DNA of 64,000 nucleotides from Pseudomicrostroma phylloplanum. Lineage: Eukaryota; Basidiomycota; Exobasidiomycetes; Microstromatales. Location: the NCBI GenBank assembly GCA_039545275.1, contig BCHS01000002.1, positions 1,674,001-1,738,000 of the forward strand, in the 5' to 3' direction. Shown here in pieces: positions 1 to 10,106 of the stretch. The notes under the pieces were generated by a model that ran no database searches, was not told the origin of the DNA, and worked only from the letters and a program-made list of their open reading frames with translations. Each line of letters opens with the position of its first letter. The first letter of the stretch is position 1. Made by a program: the position numbers and the translations under genes.

Positions 1-633
1 TTCTCCTTCCTCAACCCTGCAAGGTTGCTCTCGTCCAGAGATGGTCCTCTATCACCCACCGTCCCCAGGACTAGATCAAGACGATCTAGCGCAGCTCACT
101 CGCGGTCTCGCTCAGGCTCTGGCTCCTCGAGTATGGCCCTGGGCGCTGGTGGGGGTGAGTCCTTTGCCTCAAAGCGCAATCGCTCCTCTCAGCAAGATCT
201 CTACAAGCTGGGCATGACCGCTACCGGCGGCGAATCTTCTGCGCAAGCCAGCGGCAATGCAGCTTCTTCTTCCTCTTCTTCCTCGGCGGCCATGAGGCGG
301 CGTCGCACCCACTCCCTCACCGAGTCAGTCACGGCTCAGGAACTCGCAGGGGCTGCTCGCTCCGAGACGCAGCAGAGGGTGCCCTTCCAAGCCGCCAGCG
401 AGGCTCTCGAGGCGCAAAAGTCCGACGAGCGCGAGGGAGGTGGAGATGCGAATCAAGTCGTCTCCTCTGGCAAGGTCGGTGGCAAGGAAGATGGAGTTGG
501 AGAAGGTCGTGGTGGTGGTGAGGATGATGCGCCTGGCTCGAGGCCAAAGTTGAGCAGTATTCCTAAAGCTAGCAGGACGCCGGGCGGCAGCCAGGATACG
601 AGTGATGATGCGAGCGGTGGGAAGGGTGACTAA
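1..633 (+). CDS. Ser/Gly-rich protein, C-terminal part only
   Basis: An open frame enters from the left window edge and ends at TAA 631-633, so only the last roughly 210 residues are visible. The first in-frame codon that looks like a start is a TTG, so no real start is seen. The sequence is low complexity: many Ser, Arg and Gly, a run of eight Ser, basic patches such as RTRSRRSS and MRRRRTHS, and an acidic/Gly tail. The basic Ser patches look like phosphorylation targets, but no domain is recognisable. The downstream gene is convergent. No function can be assigned from this fragment. Confidence 0.55.
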   Translation, partial: FSFLNPARLLSSRDGPLSPTVPRTRSRRSSAAHSRSRSGSGSSSMALGAGGGESFASKRNRSSQQDLYKLGMTATGGESSAQASGNAASSSSSSSAAMRRRRTHSLTESVTAQELAGAARSETQQRVPFQAASEALEAQKSDEREGGGDANQVVSSGKVGGKEDGVGEGRGGGEDDAPGSRPKLSSIPKASRTPGGSQDTSDDASGGKGD

Positions 634-788
634 CGTCTGCAGTCAGGGCGCATAGTCCAAATGGTGACCGCAGGGACGAACATTGGCGTTGAGTCCCTCC
701 TGAGCTTTCTATATGAATATCATTCTCATTGCAGCTACCATTTGCACTGTTGATCACCCGTCCCGTTGCTGTACCCTCTCCCGCCCTC

Positions 789-2183
789 TTATGATTGGAA
801 AACGAGAGGAGCGCCCGAAATCGGGTCAATCAATGCAGCTTGTCCCTCTTTTGCCCCGACCTGACGGTCTAGTGTGGCAGACCACGACGCCGCCCGCACG
901 TTCTGGGCCAATGGGTCTCCAGCTGCATGCAGAGCCTCGAGGGCGCGTAGGGCGAGGAGATAATGGCCCTTTGTAGTCAGGTGGTAGGCGTCCCCTGCAA
1001 GTGGACACGAGGGGTGATAGTAGTGTGGGCGTGGGTCAGTGAGAGAGGGGAAAGGAAGTGGAAGGCTAGTACAAGACGAGGCAACTCACAGAAGAGATAC
1101 TCGTCCGGCTCCGCACACAGACTGCGCACTCCATCGTCCACGCCTGGGTATACGCCTCGCAGGCAGGCAGCGGTAGTGTTCTTTAGCTCCAGACTACTGA
1201 CAGAATCGTCTTGAATGTCCACCAAGCGTTCGGACAACGGTATCCGCCCTGCCTGCAGATTGTAGACTTGACTTTGCTCGACGAGGGCGATACGCAACCC
1301 ATCTTTCTCCTCTCTCAGGATGTCCCTCACGCCGGTCTTGAGTCCCTGGAAGAGCGCAGAGGCATACCGGCTCAATTCTGCGCGATCGTGCTCGCTAAGG
1401 GCCTCGAGGCCATAAGGGCAGCGAGAGAGGTCCGGACGGGCCGGAACCAGGAAGTGTTTCCCACCGGCGGAGATCAGGAGGCGGAGCTGGGCGAGGAGGA
1501 GAGAGGCGGATTCGTCGGCGGTACGCTGCAGGTCATGGTGCGCAAGATGTGCGAAGTAGCCGCTAGAAGTCGGTCGAAGCCGGAGGTCAGCTGGAATGCT
1601 CCCCGCTGCTCGTCTCCTGCTGCTATGACCCTACTCACTCGTTCCCACCTCCTCCTACAATGAAGAGAGTGCTGTCATTCAGCCGCTCTGCGTCCCGCTC
1701 TCGGAGGTACCTCTGCACTTGATCCTTCACAGCCGGGACGGGTATGTCGCTCCGGTAACCGGTCCTTCCCTGATTTCTAGCATTATCCAGCGTAGCTCCA
1801 CCGAAGGCCCTGTCGTCCAACCACGGGACTCTGGTCCCGGCTAGCACCTTCCCACGCTCCATCTTCGTTTGCTCCTCCCCTCGTACCCAGCGTGCCAAAT
1901 GTTCCACCCAAACTGGACCATTGCAGAAACGTCCGTCGTCATAGGCAGGATCCCTCGGCCATGCATGCTTCGTCAACTCCCAGGCGCCAGAGCCGTCGTC
2001 AGACAGCGAGTCGCCAAAGACGATGATGCGACTGTACGACTTGTGTGGCCCCTGCGCGACCGGCGCTTCACCAGCCGAGCCTTGAGCCGGACCGGAAGCA
2101 CTGCTACTGGCGGTAATGGTGACGAGCGAGGCGAGGGAGCCGACGGCGACGAGGGAAAGACAGCGCAGATATAGCAGTCTCAT
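789..2183 (-). CDS. Secreted GDSL/SGNH-type esterase
   Basis: Three exons (1639-2183, 1090-1562, 789-994) join in phase to 407 residues. A hydrophobic N-terminal segment (about residues 3-25) looks like a signal peptide. Block I is FGDSLSDDGSGAW with the nucleophile Ser. The exon 1/2 junction restores a GGGGND motif (block III Asn) and the exon 2/3 junction restores FWDAYHLTTKGH, which carries the catalytic Asp-x-x-His. The correct phases at both junctions and rebuilt motifs make the model firm. The family hydrolyses acyl esters; fungal secreted members of this form include acetylesterases and thermolabile haemolysin/lipase-like enzymes, so the substrate is open. The gene is convergent with the fragment to its left. 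Confidence 0.85.
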
Positions 2184-2530
2184 AAGACCGAGTCAGAGAC
2201 ACCTCGAAGTTTTGCAGCTGTTCACTGGCTTGAAGAGGAAGGAAAGGGGGAAAGGCGTGATCACGGGAAGGATGTCTCACACACGCAAGATTTTCACTAT
2301 GCGGCGCGTGGGCCTAAGCAGGAGCCGCCGCCAGCACAACAGCAGTGATCTGACCGCGCAACCACTGTTTGAGTCCGTACTGGATATTCGTAAGCAATTC
2401 AGAGGTATCGGTCTCGAAATGCTGCTGGCGGTAGTCCCCTTGAGGCTAAGGGCCCCCTTGGAGAGGGCGCTCGTGCGGCAACTTTGATTCCGGTTCGTGC
2501 ATCCAAGTCGCCGAGCGAGCGCTAAAGCTT

Positions 2531-2743
2531 TGACGTCAGCTATGGTGACAGCTCACACCGGGAGCATTACAGCAACGGAGGCTTGTCTTGCCTCACCGAG
2601 ACATGCCCAGCATGGTGAGCTCACCTGCCGCGAACGCTGGAATAATGCCCAACTTTTGGACCGCCTGCCAGCGTGCTTCCCTTCTCGCCTGACGTCAGCC
2701 CCGTACTCATGACAATTTTTACCTCCGAGATGAAAGGTATAAG
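2531..2743 (+). promoter_or_regulatory. Promoter with two TGACGTCA palindromes and a TATA box
   Basis: The region upstream of the secreted repeat protein holds two exact 8-bp TGACGTCA palindromes, at 2531-2538 and 2690-2697. These are the full CRE/ATF consensus for bZIP factors. A TATAAG element lies at 2738-2743, about 140 bp before the start codon, followed by a pyrimidine-rich leader. The esterase gene on the other strand begins at 2183 and could share the sites. The sequence matches are exact; regulation by cAMP or stress bZIP factors is inference. Confidence 0.5.
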
Positions 2744-2879
2744 TAACGGCCCCATTCGCCCGCTGACCTCTCTTTGTACTTCACCTCTTCACCAAAAAGT
2801 CCTAACGCAGACTTGACTTACCTTCTAGTCTACCTTGACCTAGCACCGCACTTCACCCAAGACGCGAACACCGTCGACC

Positions 2880-4783
2880 ATGATGTTCAAGCCCCTCATC
2901 GCCTGCTCGGTACTGGCTACTGTAGCCTTCGCCGCTGCCATTCCACCTTTGCTCGAGGCCAACAGGGGTCCCACCAAGTGCCCCAGTGACAAGCCTCTGT
3001 CCAAGCATCCCATGGATGAGGACTTTGTCAATGCTACCACGGCATACGACTACCACCCTCGCCCTAAGAAGTGCGACCCTACGGGCAAGCCTGGTGTCGA
3101 CAACGGTATCATGATGCCGAAGCCCAACGTGACCATCGAAGTCGGAAAGTGGTTCGACCTGCAATTTTGCAGCACCGCCTACAAGGAGACCAAGTTGGTC
3201 TCTTATGATGTGCTCCTCGTCAACTCGACCTACCCTCATACGCACCACAGGAAGATTAGCTGGGCCAACAAGAAGCAGAAGCCCATCAAGCAGAAGACCT
3301 GGGTAGCACACTACGACAAGCTGGTGATCAACGAGACCGTATACGACATGACGACTGGCAAGGTAAGTAACCCCTTTCGTAGCTGCGCTCACACAGACCC
3401 GAGACTGACGCTCAATCCCCCCCCCTGAAAACGCTCACAGTACCGCCACAACATCCTCTCCCAGGACATTCACTGCATCGACAACTGGAAGGGTCTCAGG
3501 CCTGGCCACATCCAGGATCCTACCCCACGTGACGTGGAGGCCAGGATGACCGGCCCTGGCGGCGAATTCATTGGTGTCGGACCTGCTATTCCCCCCGAGA
3601 AGCTCAAGAAGTGGCAGAAGACTCACCACGAGCCCGCCAAGGGCGACAAGCACGGCAAGAAGGTCCCTTTGAAGCCCGTCACTGGCCACAAGGATACCGA
3701 CAAGAAGTCCAAGGGTCGAAAGGACGAAGACGACAAAGTCTGCGGCCGTGGGCTCTCATACGGCACCACCTATTCTCCTTCTCGTCGCTCGGAATCGGAG
3801 GCCCAGGCTGATCCTATCGACGGCGTCATTGGTACCACCTACCCTGTCCCCGAGGCTCGCGAGGCTGCCGACACCATGCCNNNNNNNNNNNNNNNNNNNN
3901 NNNNNNNNNNNNNNNNNNNNNNNNNNNNNNNNNNNNNNNNNNNNNNNNNNNNNNNNNNNNNNNNNNNNNNNNNNNNNNNNNNNNNNNNNNNNNNNNNNNN
4001 NNNNNNNNNNNNNNNNNNNNNNNNNNNNNNNNNNNNNNNNNNNNNNNNNNNNNNNNNNNNNNNNNNNNNNNNNNNNNNNNNNNNNNNNNNNNNNNNNNNN
4101 NNNNNNNNNNNNNNNNNNNNNNNNNNNNNNNNNNNNNNNNNNNNNNNNNNNNNNNNNNNNNNNNNNNNNNNNNNNNNNNNNNNNNNNNNNNNNNNNNNNN
4201 NNNNNNNNNNNNNNNNNNNNNNNNNNNNNNNNNNNNNNNNNNNNNNNNNNNNNNNNNNNNNNNNNNNNNNNNNNNNNNNNNNNNNNNNNNNNNNNNNNNN
4301 NNNNNNNNNNNNNNNNNNNNNNNNNNNNNNNNNNNNNNNNNNNNNNNNNNNNNNNNNNNNNNNNNNNNNNNNNNNNNNNNNNNNNNNNNNNNNNNNNNNN
4401 NNNNNNNNNNNNNNNNNNNNNNNNNNNNNNNNNNNNNNNNNNNNNNNNNNNNNNNNNNNNNNNNNNNNNNNNNNNNNNNNNNNNNNNNNNNNNNNNNNNN
4501 NNNNNNNNNNNNNNNNNNNNNNNNNNNNNNNNNNNNNNNNNNNNNNNNNNNNNNNNNNNNNNNNNNNNNNNNNNNNNNNNNNNNNNNNNNNNNNNNNNNN
4601 NNNNNNNNNNNNNNNNNNNNNNNNNNNNNNNNNNNNNNNNNNNNNNNNNNNNNNNNNNNNNNNNNNNNNNNNNNNNNNNNNNNNNNNNNNNNNACCTACT
4701 ATCCTACACACCAGGCTCGCGAGGCCGACGCTGACCCCATCCCTGGTGTCATCGGCACCACCTACCCTGTGCCCGAGGCCTAA
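2880..4783 (+). CDS. Secreted protein with C-terminal peptide repeats (interrupted by gap)
   Basis: Exon 1 is 2880-3362 and exon 2 starts at 3441 after a GTAAGT...ACAG intron. The start MMFKPLIACSVLATVAFAAA is a typical signal peptide. The first roughly 160 residues contain N-glycosylation sequons (NAT, NVT, NST, NET) and several Cys, and match no family I recognise. A Lys-rich linker follows, then SPSRR and a repeat unit DPIDGVIGTTYPVPEAR. Sequence is lost in the gap at 3881-4693. After it the same unit returns as ADPIPGVIGTTYPVPEA and stops at TAA 4781-4783. Frames before and after the 813-base gap do not match, so the gap size is an estimate or hides an intron. It could be a structural wall protein, a processed peptide precursor or an effector; none is proven. 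Confidence 0.75.
3881..4693. other. Assembly gap (813 N) inside a repeat-coding exon
   Basis: All bases are N. The flanks encode near-identical copies of the same peptide repeat, so the gap very probably covers a tandem repeat array that the assembler could not resolve. The length is a multiple of three, yet the reading frames on the two sides differ, so the size is not exact. Confidence 0.95.
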
Positions 4784-5505
4784 ATTCCTAAGCCCCACAC
4801 CACCTACCCTCCTCCCCTTCTCTGAGATCGAAGATCTCACGCAAAATCTCCGTCCTGGGTCCTGAAGCCCGTCCATTGCCCTTCACCCGTACTCCGTTTG
4901 CTCGTTCTCCCCCTCCCTGTTCTCTCATTTTCTCTCCTTTCGTTTACCTACCTTTCCTGTTGTTCTTTTCTCTTCCCTACCCCTCCATCCCCTCATACCG
5001 CCCCTGCTTCTGTCTTGTCATCCCTGTCGCTCTTTTAGTCGCTTGTATCATCCATGTATGCATGCAAATGACATCTACTCTCATTTACTTTTCCTGTGAT
5101 CACTGTCTATGCCCCGTTCTAGACATTGTCTCTGCTCATCAGTGCAGTCATCGCCTTGGCTCGGCGCCTTCTCCCTACCCTGCCCCGCTGTCGCCATCTG
5201 CCGCGTGCGCCGTTGTCGGCTACATGCCTTGCGCCTCGTCGCCCTGTGGATTCCTCGACCGTGATCGCCATTGCGCTTGGGAGCTGGGCGCGGTGTTGTG
5301 CCCTGGAATAGAGCGAACGGTGTGTGGTCTCTTCGAGAGTTCCGAGAAAGACTCCCGTAGCGTGACTCCACGCCTATCCGGCATAGAGGCCCGCGATTCG
5401 CAGCTCTTGTATGTAGTGCATTCGAGGTAGGCCATGCTCGCATTGTGGACCTGATAGGCATCCGTCGCCTGATATATAATAGTGTACTGAGCTTGTTGCA
5501 TGCCA
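4784..5505. other. Convergent spacer, 3' UTR-like
   Basis: About 720 bp between two convergent genes. The left part (about 4870-5040) is strongly pyrimidine-rich on the plus strand. A frame is open from 4876 to 5430, but its composition is biased and it resembles no protein. I see no RNA gene or repeat here. Confidence 0.5.
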
Positions 5506-6285
5506 TCACTTTGCCTTCTCGTCCTTCTGCTCTCCCTCTCCCGACTTGCTCTTCTTCACGTCCGTCTTGCGCTTGATCCCCAGCAGTCCACCACCATCTC
5601 TCTTCCGCTTAGCCTTGGCCGCAGAAGAAGCGGTACTACTAGAAGAAGCTGATGGTTTTGGTGTGGCTGTTGCGGCTGCTGGCGAGGCTGCCTTGGCGTT
5701 CGATGAGGGTGGAGCGGGAGGGGAGGCTGCCGGGGGTGGGGAGTTGCTGAGGGCCTTGGGCAGCAGGGAGGCTGGAGCCGGAGGGGAAGTCTCTTTGCTC
5801 AGAGCCGCCCTGAAGTACGAGGTGCCAAGTCAAGGTCAGCATACTGCCTCTCAGGCAACCGGCAGCTGTATGCTCTTATTGACTCACATCCTGAAAGCCT
5901 CCAGCTCCCTCTTCTCCTCATCCCTCTTCTTCCTCTCCGCCTCTCGTCTCTCCCTCTCCACCTCAGCCAAAAAATCACTCTCCCCTTCATCAATCCCCCT
6001 AAACTGATTACTCAGCTTCCAAGTCTCATCAAACTTCTCCTGCTTGGAATTCTTCTGCGCCTGCAATCGCTCAAAGAGGGAGCGCGGGTCGTACTCTTCC
6101 TTTGCGCCTTCCCCACCTACTGCTCCACCGGAGCCGGAAGAGGAGGGTGGGGGAGATTGGCCGATGCGGGCGTAGGCTTCTTTGAGGCTCTGCTCGCGCT
6201 TCTTTTGGGCTTCGCTGAGCTCGGTGGAGGAGACGAAGCGGGAGGCGACGCTGCCTTCCTTGGCTACGTTGAAGGGGTTCGACAT
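5506..6285 (-). CDS. NIP30/FAM192A (PIP30)-like nuclear protein
   Basis: Two exons, 5888-6285 and 5506-5809, are joined by a GTGAGT...TTCAG intron and give 233 residues. Residues 14-132 follow the N-terminal NIP30 domain: a FVSSTEL start, a charged helix, EEYDPRSLFERLQAQK, then NQFRGIDEGESDFLAEVERE and a basic-acidic helix. The C-terminal exon is Ala/Pro/Ser-rich and ends with basic clusters (KAKRKRDGGG, LLGIKRKTDVKK) that look like nuclear localisation signals. Human FAM192A/PIP30 binds the PA28-gamma proteasome activator in the nucleus; whether this fungus has that partner cannot be told here. The start is chosen because homologues begin shortly before the conserved block. Confidence 0.85.
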
Positions 6286-6646
6286 GGCGAGGTTGAGGTA
6301 GGAGTCGAGGAGCAGGGCCAGGGTGGGGTAGGATGGGATGGATGTAGAGACTGAGGTGTGACGAAAGCAAAGCAGATCGGGTCCTTCTGACGATCTCGGG
6401 TAGGGCTCAGCGTGCCGATGAGGGTCTTATACTGAGGCAGAGAAGCGAGCATACCATGAACATTGACCCATCGGAACTGGTAGGCCACTCGAATTCAAAC
6501 TCCCCTTCCGCATCCTTCCTACAATCATCCGTGCGTGACATATCTTAGACTCAAGAGTACATGTGGTATTGAAGAAAGAAAATTCACAGAAGCGTAGTCA
6601 CAAATACAACATCCCGCAAAGATTGCATCATTTGCTAGCGCCTCCG
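6286..6646. other. Spacer between tandem minus-strand genes
   Basis: About 360 bp holding the promoter and leader of the NIP30-like gene and the 3' UTR of the bromodomain gene. I see no clear TATA box, RNA gene or repeat. Confidence 0.4.
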
Positions 6647-9600
6647 CTACCTGACGATCCACAGGCGATACCCCTCGCACGGCAGATTGCCTCCTGCCGC
6701 ATAGCCCCCATCAGCCGCGCTGAGCGGTGGACCGGGCACGAGGAAGACCTCCAGGAGATTGGGTCCCCTCTGCAGTGGCACAAGGACAGTCGCCGTACCT
6801 CTGGTCCAGCCTGCATTGACTTTGCGCCCGTTTAGAACAGTGGAGACTGCCGGTTCGTAGGACTTCTCCACCGCTCGAGGGTGGGAGCCGTGGCCGTTGA
6901 CGCCTGCCTGGCCGTCCCCATTGGAGCGCCCGCTGGTCTCCTCCCCATCGACATCCATAGCGTCTCCATTAGCTTCAGTCCGCTCAGACTGCTCACCGTC
7001 GACAGCATTTTGCTTCTCTGCTGCGCTCCCAAAGTCCCGCAATCTGAACAACACCTTGACTTCGCTCCTCCCCTCGCCCACGGGCAGGACGAATTGTCGA
7101 CTGCTACCAGCAGCGCTCGTTGAGGCAGCAGAAGCCACATTGACCACCTTTTTCAGACCCTGTGCCAGGAGGACGAAGCTCGGGATGGCAGACGGACGCG
7201 GCGGGGCAGCGGGCACATCCTGCTCCACCCTCGCGTGAGATGCGACGGTGCCAAAGACAGAGGGAGGTGGGACACCTGAGAGTCGTCGGATCTGGACTCC
7301 TCCGCCTAGATTGACGGTCTCTGCGGGTGGAGCCGCAGCAGCGTATGGAAGTTGACCGTAGTACTGCTGCTGCTGAGGGTGACGCTGTGGAGGAGCATAA
7401 TAAGGCGGTTGCCCACGGTAGCTCCCCTGTGACTGAGGCTGAGGTCGCTGTTGCTGCTGTGGAGTCGGAAGACCAGGTGTTAGTCCCTGGGAAGGATAGC
7501 CTGGCCTGAAAGGTGGTGCTTGGGATTGCGGAGTATTGACATGTCCGGGCGCCGGAGGCGAGCGAGCAGGTCCAGGGGTGCTATTCTGTGTGGTCAAGGG
7601 TGGAGGCAGGTCTCTCGAAGAGGGAGCCCGCGAGGCGGCTGATCGTACGGGTCGACCGCTGGCGGAGTACTGGGGCGCCGCTGCTTCCGGAGACATTTGG
7701 CCATTGGCTTGACTGTGCAGCTCGGGAGATTGACCTGGTACGGCTGCAGCTTTCTGACCAGGGCTGGCGAAGCTGCCCAGAGTGGATGGCTGCTGTTGAC
7801 CAATGCCATTTGGGAGGTAGTCCTGACCTGGCAGGCTGTCTCTTCCACCGAGCTTCACCTTCAAGCGAGATGAGCTCGCTTGGCCTGGCGGCGGAGTCAT
7901 GCTCTTGGCAGGGCTACCAGGCTGACTCGCTTCGTGGGCTTCGATCACGTGCAAGGGAAGAACGCTGCTCCTGGTGTCATTCGGATCCAGAGTGAAGCCG
8001 AGCTCGAATGCGATCGGCAGCATCTTGGTGTTGACATGCCGTTCGATCGCATCCGCATCCTGCCAGATGATACTATTCTCTTCATTGTAGTACTTTGCAT
8101 TGGCGATCATGGTTTGTACCGCGGTGAAGAAGGCATGAGGCGACTTGTACAGTCTTTCGGCGACGTTCTCGTTGATCTCTTTCAAGGAGATCGGCTGCTG
8201 GATGACTTGATAGTAGTCGGGGTAGTCTTCTCGACTCGGCAGCTCTTCGAAGAAATCCGATGCGAAGTCTTCAGGACCGCCGCCGGGTCGCTTGAGGTCG
8301 ATGAGCTCAAGGACCCATTGTTTCATCTGGCTTTTGAGATTCTTACCCCGTCCGAACGGTCTCCTCCTCTTGTCGGCGCCGTTGTTCTTGACCACAGAAG
8401 GTCCCGGCGAGGACTCAGGCGGGTAGCTCTGAGAGAGTTGAGAGGAAGATGGGGCCTGCTGAGACGAGACTTCAGCCGGTGGTACCTTGTCAGCAGGCTT
8501 TGGAGCCCGTACCGGGGCCTGAGGTGGAGCTGGCGCAGGGGATGAAGGTACGGGGGAAGGCGCACTCGACAAAGCGGTGGAGGCTCCAGGTGAGGAAGCC
8601 ACTGCAGCGGTAGCAGATAGAGCCTCTACAGCGGGCGGTCGTGGAGGAGCCGACGACTCAGCTTGGCTGCTCGGCTTCTTCTTGATTGTGATTCGACGCA
8701 AGCCCGAAGTCTGCTTTGTGTTGGATGACGAAGCTGCATCCTCCATGCTGGTATCCTCTTCACTGGCAGCCTCAGTCGCCTCGACTTCCTGCTTCCTCTT
8801 CTTGGCCGGCGACGGTGGCGCAGAGCTGATCGGCTCTACGCCTTCCACCTGCACTCCGAAGAGGAGTTGAACGCTAGTAGGCAGATCAAGCTGCGTACTC
8901 TTTGTCCCCGCTGCTGCGAAGGTGAGCTCAGCATGAGTATCCTTGATGATGCTATGGAGTGCCTTGGCCTTGAGCCAGAAGGGAGTGTCTCTGAGATTGT
9001 ACCTCTTGGCATTCATACAGATGATCTCGCAGTCGTGCTTGACGTCTTCGAACGAGACATACTCCCTGACGGCCAGCTTGGCGCGAATGTCTTCGAATGT
9101 GAGCGGCCGCTTGATGATCTGATAGTAGTCTGGGTAGATGGCAGCGTCGGGCAAGGCGAGAAAGGGCTCTACGAGCAGACTCGTTGGATCATGCTCCTCT
9201 GCAATGTCGCGTGCGTGGTAGACTACGTTGAGTAGTTTGTAGCCGAGCTTGGTCACTTCCTCCGGGTCGGTTGCGGTACTGGTAGGCCCGGAGGGATGTG
9301 GTGAGGAGGAGGATGCCTTGGAGTCGCCCACATTGTCCAATCGACTCCGCTTACGACCGCCTTCGAGTATCTGTGGTTGTAGTAGGAGAAGCTCTGGTCA
9401 GCAATGCTGAAGGTGAAACAGTCGCTTTTAATCCGACGAGTGGAGAAAGAAGCGGGCAGGAAGTAGGAACATCACTCTGCACCGGTCAAAAAAGCACGGC
9501 AAGATCTTCTCCTGCTCCTTCCTTGTAGTCAGGCCGAGGAGACCTTCCTGCTGAGTCGCCATCGTCGGCCCCAGCCTTGATACAGCTATACAGTCTGACC

Positions 9601-9806
9601 ATGACCGATGCCAGCCTATGACATTTGATCACGTCGGCGTGCGCCTGCCCTGCTAGTGCATAGAGCTGCCTTCCCGAGGGCTCCCCGATTATTTTACGCG
9701 TTGAGAGGTGCCGCCCGTCGCGACGTGAAATGCGGCGTACATGAGACGCCCTACTCACATTGGAAGCATTGACGCCTGCGACGGACACCGGACCCGCAGG
9801 AGCCAT
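6647..9806 (-). CDS. RSC4: Rsc4-like tandem bromodomain protein
   Basis: The main exon is 6647-9370. Its frame stays open upstream of a TTG codon to an ACCACAG acceptor, and a first exon 9759-9806 (MAPAGPVSVAGVNASN) joins in phase, giving 923 residues. Bromodomain 1 lies near residues 55-165 (PDYYQIIKRPLTF, NAKRYN) and bromodomain 2 near 370-485 (PDYYQVIQQPISL, NAKYYN); both keep the acetyl-lysine-binding Asn. Between and after them are Ser/Pro/Gln-rich linkers. There is no BAH domain or AT-hook as in Rsc1/Rsc2, so Rsc4 of the RSC/SWI-SNF chromatin remodeller is the best match. The first intron (388 nt) is unusually long for this region, so the short first exon is the least certain part. Confidence 0.85.
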
Positions 9807-10106
9807 GCTTTGTTAGGCCAGTAGGGCAATGCCGATGACGTTCAAGGGTGGATGGCAGGCTGACAGGGTCGATACTGGGGCTGGGGGCAGGCGGCGCAAG
9901 GTGGGTGGGTGGTAGGAGCCAGGGTCGCCCCGCGTGGCACGGACGAGGAAAGCGGAGCCGCGCAACGACGGAAGCAGCGACGGACACAATTCCAGATTTC
10001 TAGAGATTCTCAAGCCAGGCGAGGCGAGGCTGCACACAGAGAGGCCTTCAAGCATACCATACTCCCTATATGCGGTAGACTCAGCTCTAAGATCCATCAA
10101 GTTGCC
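9807..10106. promoter_or_regulatory. Bidirectional promoter region, bromodomain gene / Spb4
   Basis: Exactly 300 bp separate the two divergent start codons. The region is GC-rich without a convincing TATA element, as is common for housekeeping genes. Initiation must occur on both strands within it; no specific factor site is claimed. Confidence 0.45.

Noticed and set aside
4876..5430. A 184-residue open frame rich in Pro, Leu, Phe and Cys
   Set aside because: It lies in a pyrimidine-rich 3' UTR-like spacer and has no recognisable features apart from composition.
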